Source of the DNA: Prochlorococcus sp. AG-409-D09
GTDB taxonomy: Bacteria; Cyanobacteriota; Cyanobacteriia; PCC-6307; Cyanobiaceae
Direction of reading: 5' to 3'
DNA: 64,000 nt
Assembly (NCBI GenBank): GCA_003215935.1
Contig: QCJQ01000004.1
Location: 1 to 64,000 of the forward strand
The translations under genes and the position numbers were made by a program. This document shows positions 18,375-26,951 of the stretch, in pieces; the first letter of the stretch is position 1; each line of letters begins with the position of its first letter. A model generated the notes under the pieces. It searched no databases. It was not told the DNA's origin and saw nothing but the letters and a program-made list of their open reading frames with translations.

Positions 18375-19532
18375 ATGCGTGTACTGGGGCTAATGAGTGG
18401 TACCAGCGCTGATGGTATCGATGCCGCGTTAGTGCAAATCACAGGTGATCCTATTAGGCCAACGTGGCATATATTAAAAACTGCCTCTGTTCATTATCCT
18501 TCTGATATTAGTCAATTTATTATTCGTGCTGGACAGGGATGTGAGTTTTCTTCTCAGGTTTGGGTTGAGTACGCAGAAAAAATTACAGAATTAAATTATC
18601 AAGTTGCGTTAGCTTGTGATCCAACATCACAGGCTGATTTAGTTGGTTGTCATGGACAAACTATTTTTCATCGACCACCAATTGGAGATAGCAGAGGTGC
18701 AAGTTGGCAACTCATTCAAGCTCCTTTGTTATCAACCCTTCTTAAATGCCCTGTGATTTATGATTTCAGGTCTGCAGATATTGCCTTAGGAGGGAATGGC
18801 GCTCCTTTGGTGCCATTAGTGGATGAAGCCTTGATTGGTAGAAGTAAAGGGTGGAGAGCATTATTAAATCTTGGTGGGATTGCCAATTTGACATTAATTC
18901 CACCAAAATTAGGACCTGATAAATTTTCGCCTGTAATTGGTTGGGATTGTGGTCCAGCCAATACACTTATTGATTTAGCTGTGCAAAAATCAAGTAATGG
19001 GCAACTCCAATTTGATAGAGGTGGATTGATTGCTTTAGCCGGTATTCCTAGACAAGAAATTATAAAAGTGTGGTTAAAAGAACCTTACTTTCAAAGAAAA
19101 TATCCAAAGTCAACGGGTAGAGAGCAATATGGAGTTGATGATTTGAATCAACGTCTTTTAGATCTCAGTAATATTTCTCAGGAAGATATAATTGCTACAT
19201 TGACAAGTTTTTCAGCTTCCGTCATTGCTCAAGATTTAGATTTTTTATATTCAAGAGAAGGGATAAAACCTATTGAAATGTTTGTTGCGGGAGGAGGTGC
19301 TGAGAATAAAACTATGCTTAAAGAAATTAGAAACTTGTGTTCTGGTATCAAAGTTGCAAAAATCGAAGAGATAGGTATTCCATCGAAAATGAGAGAGGCC
19401 CTTGCTTTTGCATTGTTGGCTTGGTGGCAAGTTATCAAAAAAACTGGTACATCACCTTCAATTACTGGTGCAAAAAAAGCTTCTGTTTTGGGGGTCAAAG
19501 TTAATCCTGCTGGGGAAAATTATTTTTTTTAA
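18375..19532 (+). CDS. anmK: anhydro-N-acetylmuramic acid kinase
   Basis: Phosphorylates and opens 1,6-anhydroMurNAc released from peptidoglycan turnover, giving MurNAc-6-phosphate. The protein has 385 residues with ATPase-fold signatures GLMSGTSADGIDAALV at the N-terminus, VGCHGQTIFHRP, LLNLGGIANLTLI, IGWDCGPANTLID and MFVAGGGAENKTM. It begins 3 bp after ktrA, so it is probably cotranscribed, without an evident functional tie. A GH3 hexosaminidase that could feed it lies at 42.0 kb. Confidence 0.94.
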   Translation: MRVLGLMSGTSADGIDAALVQITGDPIRPTWHILKTASVHYPSDISQFIIRAGQGCEFSSQVWVEYAEKITELNYQVALACDPTSQADLVGCHGQTIFHRPPIGDSRGASWQLIQAPLLSTLLKCPVIYDFRSADIALGGNGAPLVPLVDEALIGRSKGWRALLNLGGIANLTLIPPKLGPDKFSPVIGWDCGPANTLIDLAVQKSSNGQLQFDRGGLIALAGIPRQEIIKVWLKEPYFQRKYPKSTGREQYGVDDLNQRLLDLSNISQEDIIATLTSFSASVIAQDLDFLYSREGIKPIEMFVAGGGAENKTMLKEIRNLCSGIKVAKIEEIGIPSKMREALAFALLAWWQVIKKTGTSPSITGAKKASVLGVKVNPAGENYFF

Positions 19533-19551
19533 TCGTTCTTTCCAGGTAATT

Positions 19552-19839
19552 TTAGGGTTTAAAAAACTTCAATCTTTTAGGAACTCCTTGTAAACGTTTT
19601 TCTCCTTGGGACTCAAGTGTATTTCTAAATTGCTCAGTTTCTTTAGAAAAATCAGATTTAATATTTGATGCCTCGTGTCTATTAACCCCTTCTTGAATAA
19701 GTACTTTAGCCATATTGCTAACTGTGCGAGATTCTTGCTCAGCTAGAGATGTCAGTCGAGAGCACAATTCTTCAGGAAGAACGACTTGTACTCTTGGGGA
19801 TTTTGGTTTACCGCTTGATGAATTTTGCCTGGTAGCCAT
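19552..19839 (-). CDS. ribbon-helix-helix DNA-binding protein, 95 aa
   Basis: Residues about 15-55 (SPRVQVVLPEELCSRLTSLA, then EQESRTVSNMAKVLIQEGV) form a classic strand-helix-helix of CopG/Arc type: alternating strand residues, then helix A, the SRTVSNM turn and helix B. The tail is polar, ends in a basic patch (KRLQGVPKRLKFFKP) and has no toxin-like partner beside it. I prefer the ATG at 19839 (MATRQNSS) over one three codons upstream. A perfect 10-bp palindrome lies 29 bp upstream and may be its own operator. Function is unknown beyond likely transcriptional regulation. Confidence 0.75.
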   Translation of the reverse strand: MATRQNSSSGKPKSPRVQVVLPEELCSRLTSLAEQESRTVSNMAKVLIQEGVNRHEASNIKSDFSKETEQFRNTLESQGEKRLQGVPKRLKFFKP

Positions 19840-19867
19840 GCCCCACATTAAGTATCGGGTAACCTAT

Positions 19868-19877
19868 AGTGTACACT
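19868..19877. promoter_or_regulatory. palindromic candidate operator
   Basis: AGTGTACACT is a perfect 10-bp palindrome in the spacer between the divergent RHH gene and the 117-residue gene. RHH dimers commonly autoregulate through short palindromes of this kind. The link is inferred from position. Confidence 0.35.
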
Positions 19878-19987
19878 CATATGCAAGGGTAGTATCCAGC
19901 AGTATCATGTATTTGATTCATTTGTCTTACTAGTCCTTTCTCTGACTCTTTTGAGTTTTTCAATTAATCAATTAAAGGAGTGATTTA

Positions 19988-20341
19988 ATGACTAAACCCA
20001 CTCTCCCTAAAACGCCTCGACCAAATCATTCTTCTAAGGTTGGATCTTTATCTAATTCGAAAAACCTAAGAAGAAAAACTCGAAGAAGCAATCAAAACAG
20101 TGATGTTTTGATTTCTGCAGTCGTAAGTTCCTATTTATTAACGCATCTTCATCACGTATTGCAACGAGCAGAATATGGAGCTGTTAGAGAAGGTAGAGAT
20201 TCACAAGCAGCGAATTTTGCACAATTACGCAAAGTTCTTTGTATGGATGCCAGAAGCATGAAGGATGCTTCTGCTCTAGGTCTTAAAGAAGAAGTTGTTG
20301 AAAAGAAAATTGATTCAAATATTGAGCAAAAAGTAGCTTAG
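19988..20341 (+). CDS. conserved hypothetical basic protein, 117 aa
   Basis: Not recognised. Residues 1-36 are strongly basic and low-complexity (Lys/Arg/Ser/Asn), like a nucleic-acid-binding tail. Residues 40-90 (VLISAVVSSYLLTHLHHVLQ, AEYGAVREGRDSQAANFAQL) look like a folded helical part. AAAGGAG 9 bp upstream of ATG 19988 is a good ribosome site. It is divergent from the RHH gene and 33 bp before the Nif11-like gene on the same strand. Confidence 0.7.
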   Translation: MTKPTLPKTPRPNHSSKVGSLSNSKNLRRKTRRSNQNSDVLISAVVSSYLLTHLHHVLQRAEYGAVREGRDSQAANFAQLRKVLCMDARSMKDASALGLKEEVVEKKIDSNIEQKVA

Positions 20342-20374
20342 GTGAATATTCTTTAGGTAAATGAATGACGTTTT

Positions 20375-20605
20375 ATGAGCACTAATGCGGCAGAGCTTTA
20401 CAAGCGTATTGAGGATGATCAATCTTTTTCTCAGATATTGTTTCGCCAAGCTTTGCAAGATCCAGAAGGCGCAATGAAGGCAATATGTGTATTAGGAGAT
20501 GAGCTTGGATTGCCTGTTACTCCTGAAGAGGTTAAGGAACACCTTTCATCTTTAGATGATGATCAGACTAAGCAGTGGCTAATTAAAGCAAGAGGAGGTC
20601 TATGA
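20375..20605 (+). CDS. Nif11-like small protein ending in a Gly-Gly motif, 76 aa
   Basis: Residues 5-65 follow the Nif11 pattern: AELYKRIEDDQSFSQILF, then a helix, LGDELGLPVTPEEVKEHLS and an acidic turn. Nif11 domains occur as free proteins and as leader peptides of nitrile-hydratase-type and prochlorosin-type precursors. The sequence ends KARGGL, resembling a leader cleavage site but followed by one residue and no core peptide. No lanthipeptide synthetase or peptidase-containing exporter is visible in the window. The Nif11 assignment is by eye and moderate. Confidence 0.6.
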   Translation: MSTNAAELYKRIEDDQSFSQILFRQALQDPEGAMKAICVLGDELGLPVTPEEVKEHLSSLDDDQTKQWLIKARGGL

Positions 20606-20611
20606 CTTATT

Positions 20612-20767
20612 TCATTTTTGAAGATTTTCAGGGGAGATTTTAGGTAGTTCTTGTGTTGTTCTTCTGTCATAACCACCGCCACCTGCCATAGTCCAAAAAA
20701 ACCAATAGCTAGGAATAGCTAAAGCAGCTGCCAAAAACAATGCTGTTATTTGTTCAAGTCTTAACAT
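20612..20767 (-). CDS. small membrane protein, 51 aa
   Basis: From ATG 20767: MLRLEQITALFLAAALAIPS, then YWFFWTMAGGGGYDRRTTQE and a short polar tail. There is one transmembrane helix (about 6-27), with a Gly-rich turn after it. An upstream start at 20806 would add 13 residues that look unlike the rest. It is convergent with the Nif11-like gene, 6 bp apart. The family is unnamed to me; such single-helix peptides are common in picocyanobacteria. Confidence 0.6.
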   Translation of the reverse strand: MLRLEQITALFLAAALAIPSYWFFWTMAGGGGYDRRTTQELPKISPENLQK

Positions 20768-20844
20768 GTTTAAATTCAGATTCCAAATTTTTTCAAGTTT
20801 CTGCACATGTAAAACTACATGATGGTTGAAAGAGGCTTTTGTTT

Positions 20845-22563
20845 GTGCTGCGATTAGAACGCGTTAGCAAGATTTTCCCAGCTGGTGAAGTCCTTAAGGA
20901 TATTACTTGGGAAATTAAAGAAGGTGACAGAATAGGTTTAGTTGGTATCAATGGAGCTGGAAAATCTACTCAATTGCAAATCATTGCTGGATTAGAGGAG
21001 GTTACTGACGGCTTAGTAATTAGAGAAGGTAATCCATTAATCGCTTATTTAAGGCAAGAGTTTGATGTGGATATTTCTAGAACAGTCAGAGAGGAGCTTT
21101 TTCAGGCATTTGCAGAGGCTTCATCTCTTTTAGCAAAAAAAAAAGATATTGAACTTAACCTGCAGTCAGATCAGGCAGAAAAAGACCCTCAATTACTTCA
21201 TGAGTTGATAACTAAACTGAGTTCTATACAGAGTAAATTTGAATCATTAAATGGTTATACACTGGAGGCTAAAATTGAAAAAATTCTTCCTAAAATTGGA
21301 TTTAGTACTCAACAAGCAGATCAATTAGTAGGCTCTTTTTCCGCTGGATGGCAGATGAGGATTGCTTTAGGTAAGATTTTATTGCAATCGCCTGATATTT
21401 TACTATTAGATGAACCAACTAATCATTTAGATTTAGAAACAATTGAATGGTTGGAACAATATTTATTAAGCCTAAAATCTGCAATAGTAGTTATTAGCCA
21501 TGATCGTGCATTTTTAGATAAGATATGCACTCAAATTGTTAACATTGAAAGAGGAGTATCTCGAACATATTTAGGTAATTACTCTTCATTTATTGATCAG
21601 AAAAAAGCAGAGGAAGAATCTTTATCTATATCTTCCGAACGTCAACAAAAAGAGATATCTAAACAACAAGCTTATATTGACAAATTCCGTGCAAGTGCGA
21701 CCAGAAGTTCACAGGCAAAAAGTAGAGAAAAGTTATTAGAAAAAGTAGATCTGATCGATGCTCCTATTAAAAATGAAATTCAACCGAGATTTGAATTTAA
21801 TTTTTCTAAAAGCTCTGGCAAAGAAGTACTAACTATAGATAGTTTATCTCATGCTTATGGAGATAATATTTTATTCTTAGATGCTCAACTTGAAGTTGCA
21901 AAGGGAGATAAAATTGCTTTTCTTGGGCCAAATGGTTCAGGAAAATCAACTTTGTTAAAAATGATTATGGGAGTAGCTAAAGCAGATGAAGGGAATATTT
22001 GTTTGGGTAAACATAATATTATTCCAGGCTATTTTGAACAGAATCAGGCCGAAGCATTAAATCTGCAAAAAACTGTTTTAGATACACTTTTTGAATTAGT
22101 GCCCAATTGGAACCAGACAAAAGTAAGATCCTTACTCGGTAATTTAGGATTAAAAGGTGATTCTGTTTTTAAAGAAGTTCATCAGATTAGCGGAGGTGAA
22201 AAAGCAAGATTAGCTTTGGCACTTTTAATTGTTAAGCCATGTAATCTTTTAGTTCTTGATGAACCGACAAATCACTTAGACATACCTTCTAAGAAAATGC
22301 TTGAAGAGGCTATTGATATTTTTGAAGGCTCCATATTAGTTGTTTCACATGATAGATATTTTGTTTCTAAAATTGCAAATAAAATTGTTGAGATTAGAGA
22401 TGGTCAATTAATTTTATATAGAGGTAATTATAATTATTACAAAGAAAAGAAAAGAGAAGAAAGATTAGCTTTTAAGGAAAAGCTAATCTTAGCGGAGAGG
22501 GAAGCAAAGCGTTTATTAAATCGACAGAAAAAAAAGAAAAGAACTTCAAAAAAAAATAAATAA
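20845..22563 (+). CDS. ABC-F family ATPase (translation factor type)
   Basis: Two tandem ABC ATPase domains and no membrane part. Domain 1 has Walker A GINGAGKST, signature FSAGWQMR (instead of LSGGQ) and Walker B LLLDEPTNHLDLE. The linker (about 250-330) is charged and helical, as in ribosome-binding ABC-F proteins. Domain 2 has GPNGSGKST, ISGGEKAR and LLVLDEPTNHLDIP. The C-terminus is Lys-rich (RQKKKKRTSKKNK). I chose GTG 20845, 9 bp after GAGG; a TTG two codons earlier is only 3 bp from it. It is closer to Uup/YheS than to EttA by length, but the exact subfamily is uncertain. Confidence 0.9.
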   Translation: MLRLERVSKIFPAGEVLKDITWEIKEGDRIGLVGINGAGKSTQLQIIAGLEEVTDGLVIREGNPLIAYLRQEFDVDISRTVREELFQAFAEASSLLAKKKDIELNLQSDQAEKDPQLLHELITKLSSIQSKFESLNGYTLEAKIEKILPKIGFSTQQADQLVGSFSAGWQMRIALGKILLQSPDILLLDEPTNHLDLETIEWLEQYLLSLKSAIVVISHDRAFLDKICTQIVNIERGVSRTYLGNYSSFIDQKKAEEESLSISSERQQKEISKQQAYIDKFRASATRSSQAKSREKLLEKVDLIDAPIKNEIQPRFEFNFSKSSGKEVLTIDSLSHAYGDNILFLDAQLEVAKGDKIAFLGPNGSGKSTLLKMIMGVAKADEGNICLGKHNIIPGYFEQNQAEALNLQKTVLDTLFELVPNWNQTKVRSLLGNLGLKGDSVFKEVHQISGGEKARLALALLIVKPCNLLVLDEPTNHLDIPSKKMLEEAIDIFEGSILVVSHDRYFVSKIANKIVEIRDGQLILYRGNYNYYKEKKREERLAFKEKLILAEREAKRLLNRQKKKKRTSKKNK

Positions 22564-22606
22564 TAATTATATTTTCTATTTATGTAAGGATTTGAATTAA
22601 TAGATT

Positions 22607-23833
22607 TTATATTGAGAAATCTAGATCATTTATATCGATTGGTTGAATGAAAAATGTTAATTTTTTTTCATTTCTTATTATTGTAAATTTAAGGGGGGCT
22701 TTTATTCCATTTTTATTTATTTCATTCACAACATCTGCTGGGGATATGATTTTCTTATCTGCAACATAAATAATTAAATCATTAATTTTTAAGCCTGCTT
22801 TTTTTCCAGGTCCACCTGGAGCTAAATATCTAATTACCGCTCCTTCAAAATTCTTTTGATTAGTTTCAATATTTCTAGATAAACTTATACCTATTATCGG
22901 ATGTATTGCTTTGCCTAATGTAACTAATTGATTGGCAATATTCATTGCTTTATTAATTGGTATAGCAAAACCTAAACCTGCTCCAGGTCCACTCCTTATA
23001 AGAGTATTGATACCAATAACTTCTCCAGATGCATTTAATAAAGGCCCACCTGAGTTACCTGGATTTATTGCTGCATCTGTTTGTATTAAATCAAGCCGCT
23101 TATTTAAAATTCCTAATTGGGAGACATTGCGATTCAGATTGCTAATGATACCAAAAGTGACGGTATTATCTAATCCAAATGGATTACCTACTGCTATTGC
23201 CCAATCTCCTACCCTGAGATCATCTGAATTACCTAGTGGGGCACTGGGCCAGGGACCCAAACCTTTTAATTGAATAACCGCTAGGTCCGTTAGTGAATCT
23301 ATTCCAATCACTTCACCTGAGATTCTTCTACCATCTAATAATCCCACTGATAATGTATCGATTTTAGCGACAACATGAGCATTGGTTAGAACTAAACCAT
23401 CAGTAGAAAAAATAACTCCACTTCCTTGCCCTTTTTCAATTCTAGAACGAGGTTGATTAAAACCTTTTAAACCAAAAAAGCGTTCTAAATAAGGGTCATT
23501 GAAGAAGTTTGGCGTTAATCTTTCACTCTCATATGAAATAATTTTTCTTTGAGTGTCGATTGTCACTACGGCCGGACTGCTAATTGCAACTGCATCTGCG
23601 ACAAAGGATGTATTATTTGATTGCTTTAAAGTTTCTATATTGATGGGTCTTGCTTTTATTTTTTGCTCAATTGAAATGTCTATAAATAGAGGTATAAAGA
23701 TTAAAAAGTTCAGCAAAAATTTTGAGGTTTTTTTTAGATACTTTTTTTGATTTTTCAATATTTTTTTATTTAATAGAGCTTGACCTTGCATTTCCTTTTG
23801 TGTTGGGATCTTTAGTGATTTGATTTTAGTCAT
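22607..23833 (-). CDS. HtrA/Deg-family serine protease with PDZ domain
   Basis: Periplasmic or lumenal protein-quality protease. The protein has 408 residues with a membrane anchor or signal at about 38-52 (FLLNFLIFIPLFIDISI). The trypsin-like domain has His in LTNAHVVAK, Asp in SLTDLAVIQL and Ser in NPGNSGGPLLNASGEVIGIN. One PDZ domain follows (about 300-400; GPGKKAGLKINDLIIYV). This is the cyanobacterial HhoA/HhoB/HtrA layout; which paralogue cannot be told. The N-terminal 35 residues are Lys-rich, so a later start is possible. Confidence 0.93.
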   Translation of the reverse strand: MTKIKSLKIPTQKEMQGQALLNKKILKNQKKYLKKTSKFLLNFLIFIPLFIDISIEQKIKARPINIETLKQSNNTSFVADAVAISSPAVVTIDTQRKIISYESERLTPNFFNDPYLERFFGLKGFNQPRSRIEKGQGSGVIFSTDGLVLTNAHVVAKIDTLSVGLLDGRRISGEVIGIDSLTDLAVIQLKGLGPWPSAPLGNSDDLRVGDWAIAVGNPFGLDNTVTFGIISNLNRNVSQLGILNKRLDLIQTDAAINPGNSGGPLLNASGEVIGINTLIRSGPGAGLGFAIPINKAMNIANQLVTLGKAIHPIIGISLSRNIETNQKNFEGAVIRYLAPGGPGKKAGLKINDLIIYVADKKIISPADVVNEINKNGIKAPLKFTIIRNEKKLTFFIQPIDINDLDFSI

Positions 23834-23950
23834 TTCTTCTTGAGTACAAAATTTCGATTAGTCCAGTCTTTGGAATTTAGATTTTTTGATGCGATTTGGA
23901 TAATTTGTGCACTAAAATCTTTTTGGTTAGTTGAAAAATATAGATCCATA

Positions 23951-23982
23951 CAGGCATGTGTCTATTCATAGACACATGCCTG
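23951..23982. repeat. perfect 32-bp palindrome (15-bp arms, 2-bp centre)
   Basis: CAGGCATGTGTCTAT at 23951-23965 is exactly the reverse complement of 23968-23982, with TC between. It lies in the spacer between divergent htrA and the DUF2973 gene, 39 bp before the latter's ATG. No T run follows on the plus strand and neither gene ends here, so it is not an ordinary terminator. It could be an operator, a 5'-UTR hairpin or a mobile palindromic unit; the sequence does not choose between these. Confidence 0.9.
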
Positions 23983-24021
23983 ACATTGAACTCCAACTTT
24001 GATCCATTGAGGATATGACCT

Positions 24022-24297
24022 ATGGCCAATCATTTTTTTCCATATTTGTATGGTATTGCAACATGCTTGCTGTTGATTCAAGCTATTAGAGTCATGTCTC
24101 GAGGGTTTGTTGCTAATAATTTTCCAAAAAATAAAAATGTATTCTTCAACAAATTGCATGGGGATCGTACCGGGCAAGTAACTATCCACCCTGAACTTTT
24201 AAATGAAGAAGGGCGAGTGACTGATGAGGATTTGCTTACCGTTCGTTTCTCTAGTGATATTGATCCGCCACAGTCAGCTGAAAAGTCATCGGATTAG
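24022..24297 (+). CDS. DUF2973 family protein, 91 aa
   Basis: A cyanobacterial family of short membrane-anchored proteins. There is one N-terminal helix (about 5-25: FPYLYGIATCLLLIQAI), then a cytoplasmic or lumenal tail with the family's HPELLNEEGRVTDEDLLTVRF block. Function is not established. The 32-bp palindrome stands just upstream. It is followed on the same strand by the 127-residue conserved protein and then an HLIP. Confidence 0.82.
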   Translation: MANHFFPYLYGIATCLLLIQAIRVMSRGFVANNFPKNKNVFFNKLHGDRTGQVTIHPELLNEEGRVTDEDLLTVRFSSDIDPPQSAEKSSD

Positions 24298-24352
24298 TAT
24301 CATTGAGGTAATTTATGAGTTCATTTAAACTTGATTTGATTGGTTATTAATT

Positions 24353-24736
24353 GTGGATCAAAGAACTCGCATAGTTGCCTCAGTCATTAAAGGCATAAAG
24401 TTGCCTCCTAGATTTCGATTAAGGCTCCTCAAAGAAGAACCAGTACGGTTGGAACTTAGTTTGACGCCTGCTTATGGTAAAAAGCCCATTCAGGTTGGTT
24501 TAGTTGAATCGCTTGATTTAGTTGCAAGGCGTGATAGAGAAGGTCGAATTCCTAGAGATTTGCAAGGCACATGGGATTGGACAGTGAGGCATGGTCAAGT
24601 AAGTACAGGAGGCTGGAATCCTTTTCTAAAAGAAGCTCTTCAAACAATGTTTGAGACAGGCTTGCCAGCAATTATTTACGAAGAACTAACAGGGGATGAT
24701 TACCATCCTGTTGATGGTGCAAAACACGTTCGCTAA
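24353..24736 (+). CDS. conserved cyanobacterial hypothetical, 127 aa
   Basis: Starts GTG at 24353. Compact soluble protein; VIKGIKLPPRFRLRLLKEEP and DLQGTWDWTVRHGQVSTGGW look like the conserved cores. It has no membrane segment or metal motif. Position between DUF2973 and an HLIP gene is suggestive of a photosynthesis-related operon, but that is inference. I do not recognise a named domain. Confidence 0.75.
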   Translation: MDQRTRIVASVIKGIKLPPRFRLRLLKEEPVRLELSLTPAYGKKPIQVGLVESLDLVARRDREGRIPRDLQGTWDWTVRHGQVSTGGWNPFLKEALQTMFETGLPAIIYEELTGDDYHPVDGAKHVR

Positions 24737-24814
24737 AAAATGTAATTTGTGGGCATTAACCTCAAATAATCATGAGATGACGTTTTAAAATCATCAAATT
24801 TTGCTTTTATTTAG

Positions 24815-24820
24815 TACAAT
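24815..24820 (+). promoter_or_regulatory. possible -10 box of the HLIP gene
   Basis: TACAAT lies 22 bp before the ATG in an AT-rich stretch. No convincing -35 element is at the expected spacing, and I do not see the paired GTTACA repeats expected for an RpaB (HLR1) site. Confidence 0.3.
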
Positions 24821-24842
24821 TAATATATTTGAAAGAGTTTAA

Positions 24843-24989
24843 ATGCCTGAGAATATTGAACCGCGCTATGGATTCGTGAATTTCGCTGAAATTTGGAATG
24901 GTCGTTTAGCGATGCTTGGCATTTTAATTGGTTTAACAACCGAGGTGCTCACAGGCCAAGGCATTTTGACTCAAATAGGAATCGGATAA
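24843..24989 (+). CDS. hli: high-light-inducible protein (HLIP), 48 aa
   Basis: Single-helix member of the chlorophyll a/b-binding superfamily that protects photosystems or carries chlorophyll under stress. From ATG 24843 it reads MPENIEPRYGFVNFAEIWNG and continues RLAMLGILIG, giving the diagnostic AExxNGRLAMLG chlorophyll-binding motif with the conserved Glu, Asn and Arg. One membrane helix spans about 20-40. Prochlorococcus genomes carry several such genes; only one is in this window. Confidence 0.92.
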   Translation: MPENIEPRYGFVNFAEIWNGRLAMLGILIGLTTEVLTGQGILTQIGIG

Positions 24990-25077
24990 AATTAAAATAT
25001 TTTTGAGATTGTTTGAAACGGTTTAGATTTTATTTAGAAAAAAATTGTTTATTCAAGGAAATAACTATTGTTAGACT

Positions 25078-26256
25078 TTGGAAAATATATTTTCTTTAGT
25101 CTTGCAAGGAAAAGAACTTCCTGAATATTCTGTTAAAGAGCTCAATGATGCAATTAGCTCTTTATTAAATAGAGCCTTTGCTCCCCTTTTTATATTAAAT
25201 GCGACTATTTCAAAATCTCAATTAAAGAAAGGACATTTGTGGCTTTCATTTACAGATAATAATGCAACTATTGATGGAGTAATTTGGTCTTCTCGATTAA
25301 AAGATATTCAATATAAACCAAACCAAGATGACGGAGTTGTTGTGATTGGAAAATTGAATTTTTGGTCAAATCAGGCAAGATTATCTGTTCAAGTTATAGA
25401 TATAAGACCTAGTTTTTCTACTGTTCTTAGGAAATTTGAATTAACTAAATCAAAGTTGAAGGAAGAAGGTTTAATTGATGTCCAAAAAAGAAGAAACTTA
25501 CCGGAATACCCCAAATCCATTGCTATTCTTACTAGTTCACCTAGCTCTGCTTTGGCGGATATGTTACGTACGGCAAAGGAACAATGGCCATTAACTAAAT
25601 TATTTATTTTTTCAATTCCAGTTCAAGGCATAGATATAGTTGCAGCAAAAGTTCAAAAAATAATTAAATATTTATCGAATTCTTATCAGAATTTAGGAAT
25701 TGAAGCAATTATTCTTGCTAGAGGAGGAGGAAGTAGAGATGATTTAATGTTATTTGATAATGAAAACTTGTGTAGAGAGTTAGCTAATTTCCCTATACCT
25801 GTAATAACAGGAATAGGACATGAAGATGATTTAACTGTGGCGGATCTTGTAGCAGATCATAGAGCTGCAACTCCAACCGCTGCAATTGTGGATTTGTTGC
25901 CAAATCGTGAAATGTCCAAAGTTCAATGTTCTCAATTGGAGATAAGATTGAAAGATTATTTAAAGTGGTTTATTTTTCGCGAAAAGAATAAATTGCAAAC
26001 ATTTAAAGATTTATTTACGCCTGACTTTCTTTTAAAAATTTTAGAAAGAAAGAGAGTTTCTTTATTTCAAATTATTAGTATTTTTCAAGCATTGTCTCCA
26101 GATCGATGGCTTAAACGTGGCTTTGCAATTATTACTAATAAAAGAGGTCATTATCTTAATAATCTTCGAAATATTTCTAAAAATGATCAATTAAATATCG
26201 AGCTTTTCGATGGAAATATAAATGTTAAAGTAAATAGTATTACCAGGAAAAAATAA
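25078..26256 (+). CDS. xseA: exodeoxyribonuclease VII large subunit
   Basis: Catalytic subunit of the single-strand-specific exonuclease used in repair. The protein has 392 residues: N-terminal OB fold (about 15-110), catalytic domain with AILTSSPSSALADML, LARGGGSRDDLMLFDNE and the GIGHEDDLTVADLVADHRAATPTAA segment, then a coiled region and a short C-terminal segment with RWLKRGFAII. The start is TTG 25078; an in-frame stop lies two codons upstream, which forces this start. xseB follows one base after the stop. Confidence 0.94.
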   Translation: MENIFSLVLQGKELPEYSVKELNDAISSLLNRAFAPLFILNATISKSQLKKGHLWLSFTDNNATIDGVIWSSRLKDIQYKPNQDDGVVVIGKLNFWSNQARLSVQVIDIRPSFSTVLRKFELTKSKLKEEGLIDVQKRRNLPEYPKSIAILTSSPSSALADMLRTAKEQWPLTKLFIFSIPVQGIDIVAAKVQKIIKYLSNSYQNLGIEAIILARGGGSRDDLMLFDNENLCRELANFPIPVITGIGHEDDLTVADLVADHRAATPTAAIVDLLPNREMSKVQCSQLEIRLKDYLKWFIFREKNKLQTFKDLFTPDFLLKILERKRVSLFQIISIFQALSPDRWLKRGFAIITNKRGHYLNNLRNISKNDQLNIELFDGNINVKVNSITRKK

Positions 26257-26257
26257 A

Positions 26258-26572
26258 ATGCAAGATCTATCTAGATTGGACGACTCCAATCAATCAGAAA
26301 AAACTAGAGAAAAAAATTCTAAAATTAACCACTCTATTAAAAATGAAGATATTCTTCAATTAAAAAGTAAGATTAGAAATCTTACTTATGAAGAATCTCT
26401 GACAAAGTTGGAAGATATCGTAAATGATTTGAAATTAGATAGTGTTAACTTAAAAGATATTCAAAGAAATTATTTAGAAGGCAAACTTTATCTAAAAAGA
26501 TGTGAGGAGTTATTGAACATAGTAGAGCAAGAAATAACCAATATAAATTCAGAAGATTTAGATCTAAGTTAA
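26258..26572 (+). CDS. xseB: exodeoxyribonuclease VII small subunit
   Basis: Small helical partner of XseA. The protein has 104 residues; the family core is in the second half: LTYEESLTKLEDIVNDLKLD, then a long helix ending YLKRCEELLNIVEQEI. The first 40 residues are polar and low-complexity, longer than in E. coli, and a downstream start is possible. It abuts xseA. Its stop overlaps the convergent zinc-ribbon gene by 4 bp. Confidence 0.88.
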   Translation: MQDLSRLDDSNQSEKTREKNSKINHSIKNEDILQLKSKIRNLTYEESLTKLEDIVNDLKLDSVNLKDIQRNYLEGKLYLKRCEELLNIVEQEITNINSEDLDLS

Positions 26573-26904
26573 TTACTTTCTTCGGCTTTAATATCAATAG
26601 TTGCGGAACTCGCAGGAATATTATTATTTATATTTTCAGAAGAACTATCTAATATTATTTCAGAGCCGCATATTGGGCATTGAGCTAAATTGTTAGGAAA
26701 ACTAGCACCACAATTGGAACAATTTGTTAATTTAGATTGGATTAACTTCCATCCAATCCATCCAGCACCAGCTAATAAAATAGGCAATAAAAATAATATA
26801 ATCAATAGTCCACCTGCAATGTCTAATAGAAATCTTCCTGCTGCAGTTGGAATAAGCAACAAAATCACAATAAGTAACCACAGCAAAGTTGAGCCTCTAT
26901 TCAT
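26569..26904 (-). CDS. membrane protein with C-terminal zinc ribbon, 111 aa
   Basis: Two hydrophobic segments (about 6-25 and 27-52) followed by a zinc-ribbon: NCSNCGASF and then QCPICGSEII, giving two CxxC pairs. The tail is acidic and Asn-rich. No enzymatic motif is seen; a role in redox or metal sensing would be guesswork. It is convergent with xseB. Confidence 0.75.
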   Translation of the reverse strand: MNRGSTLLWLLIVILLLIPTAAGRFLLDIAGGLLIILFLLPILLAGAGWIGWKLIQSKLTNCSNCGASFPNNLAQCPICGSEIILDSSSENINNNIPASSATIDIKAEESN

Positions 26905-26951
26905 TTTTTAAAGGGCTTTACTGCTTATTCATTAAACTCGACTTTAGATTA

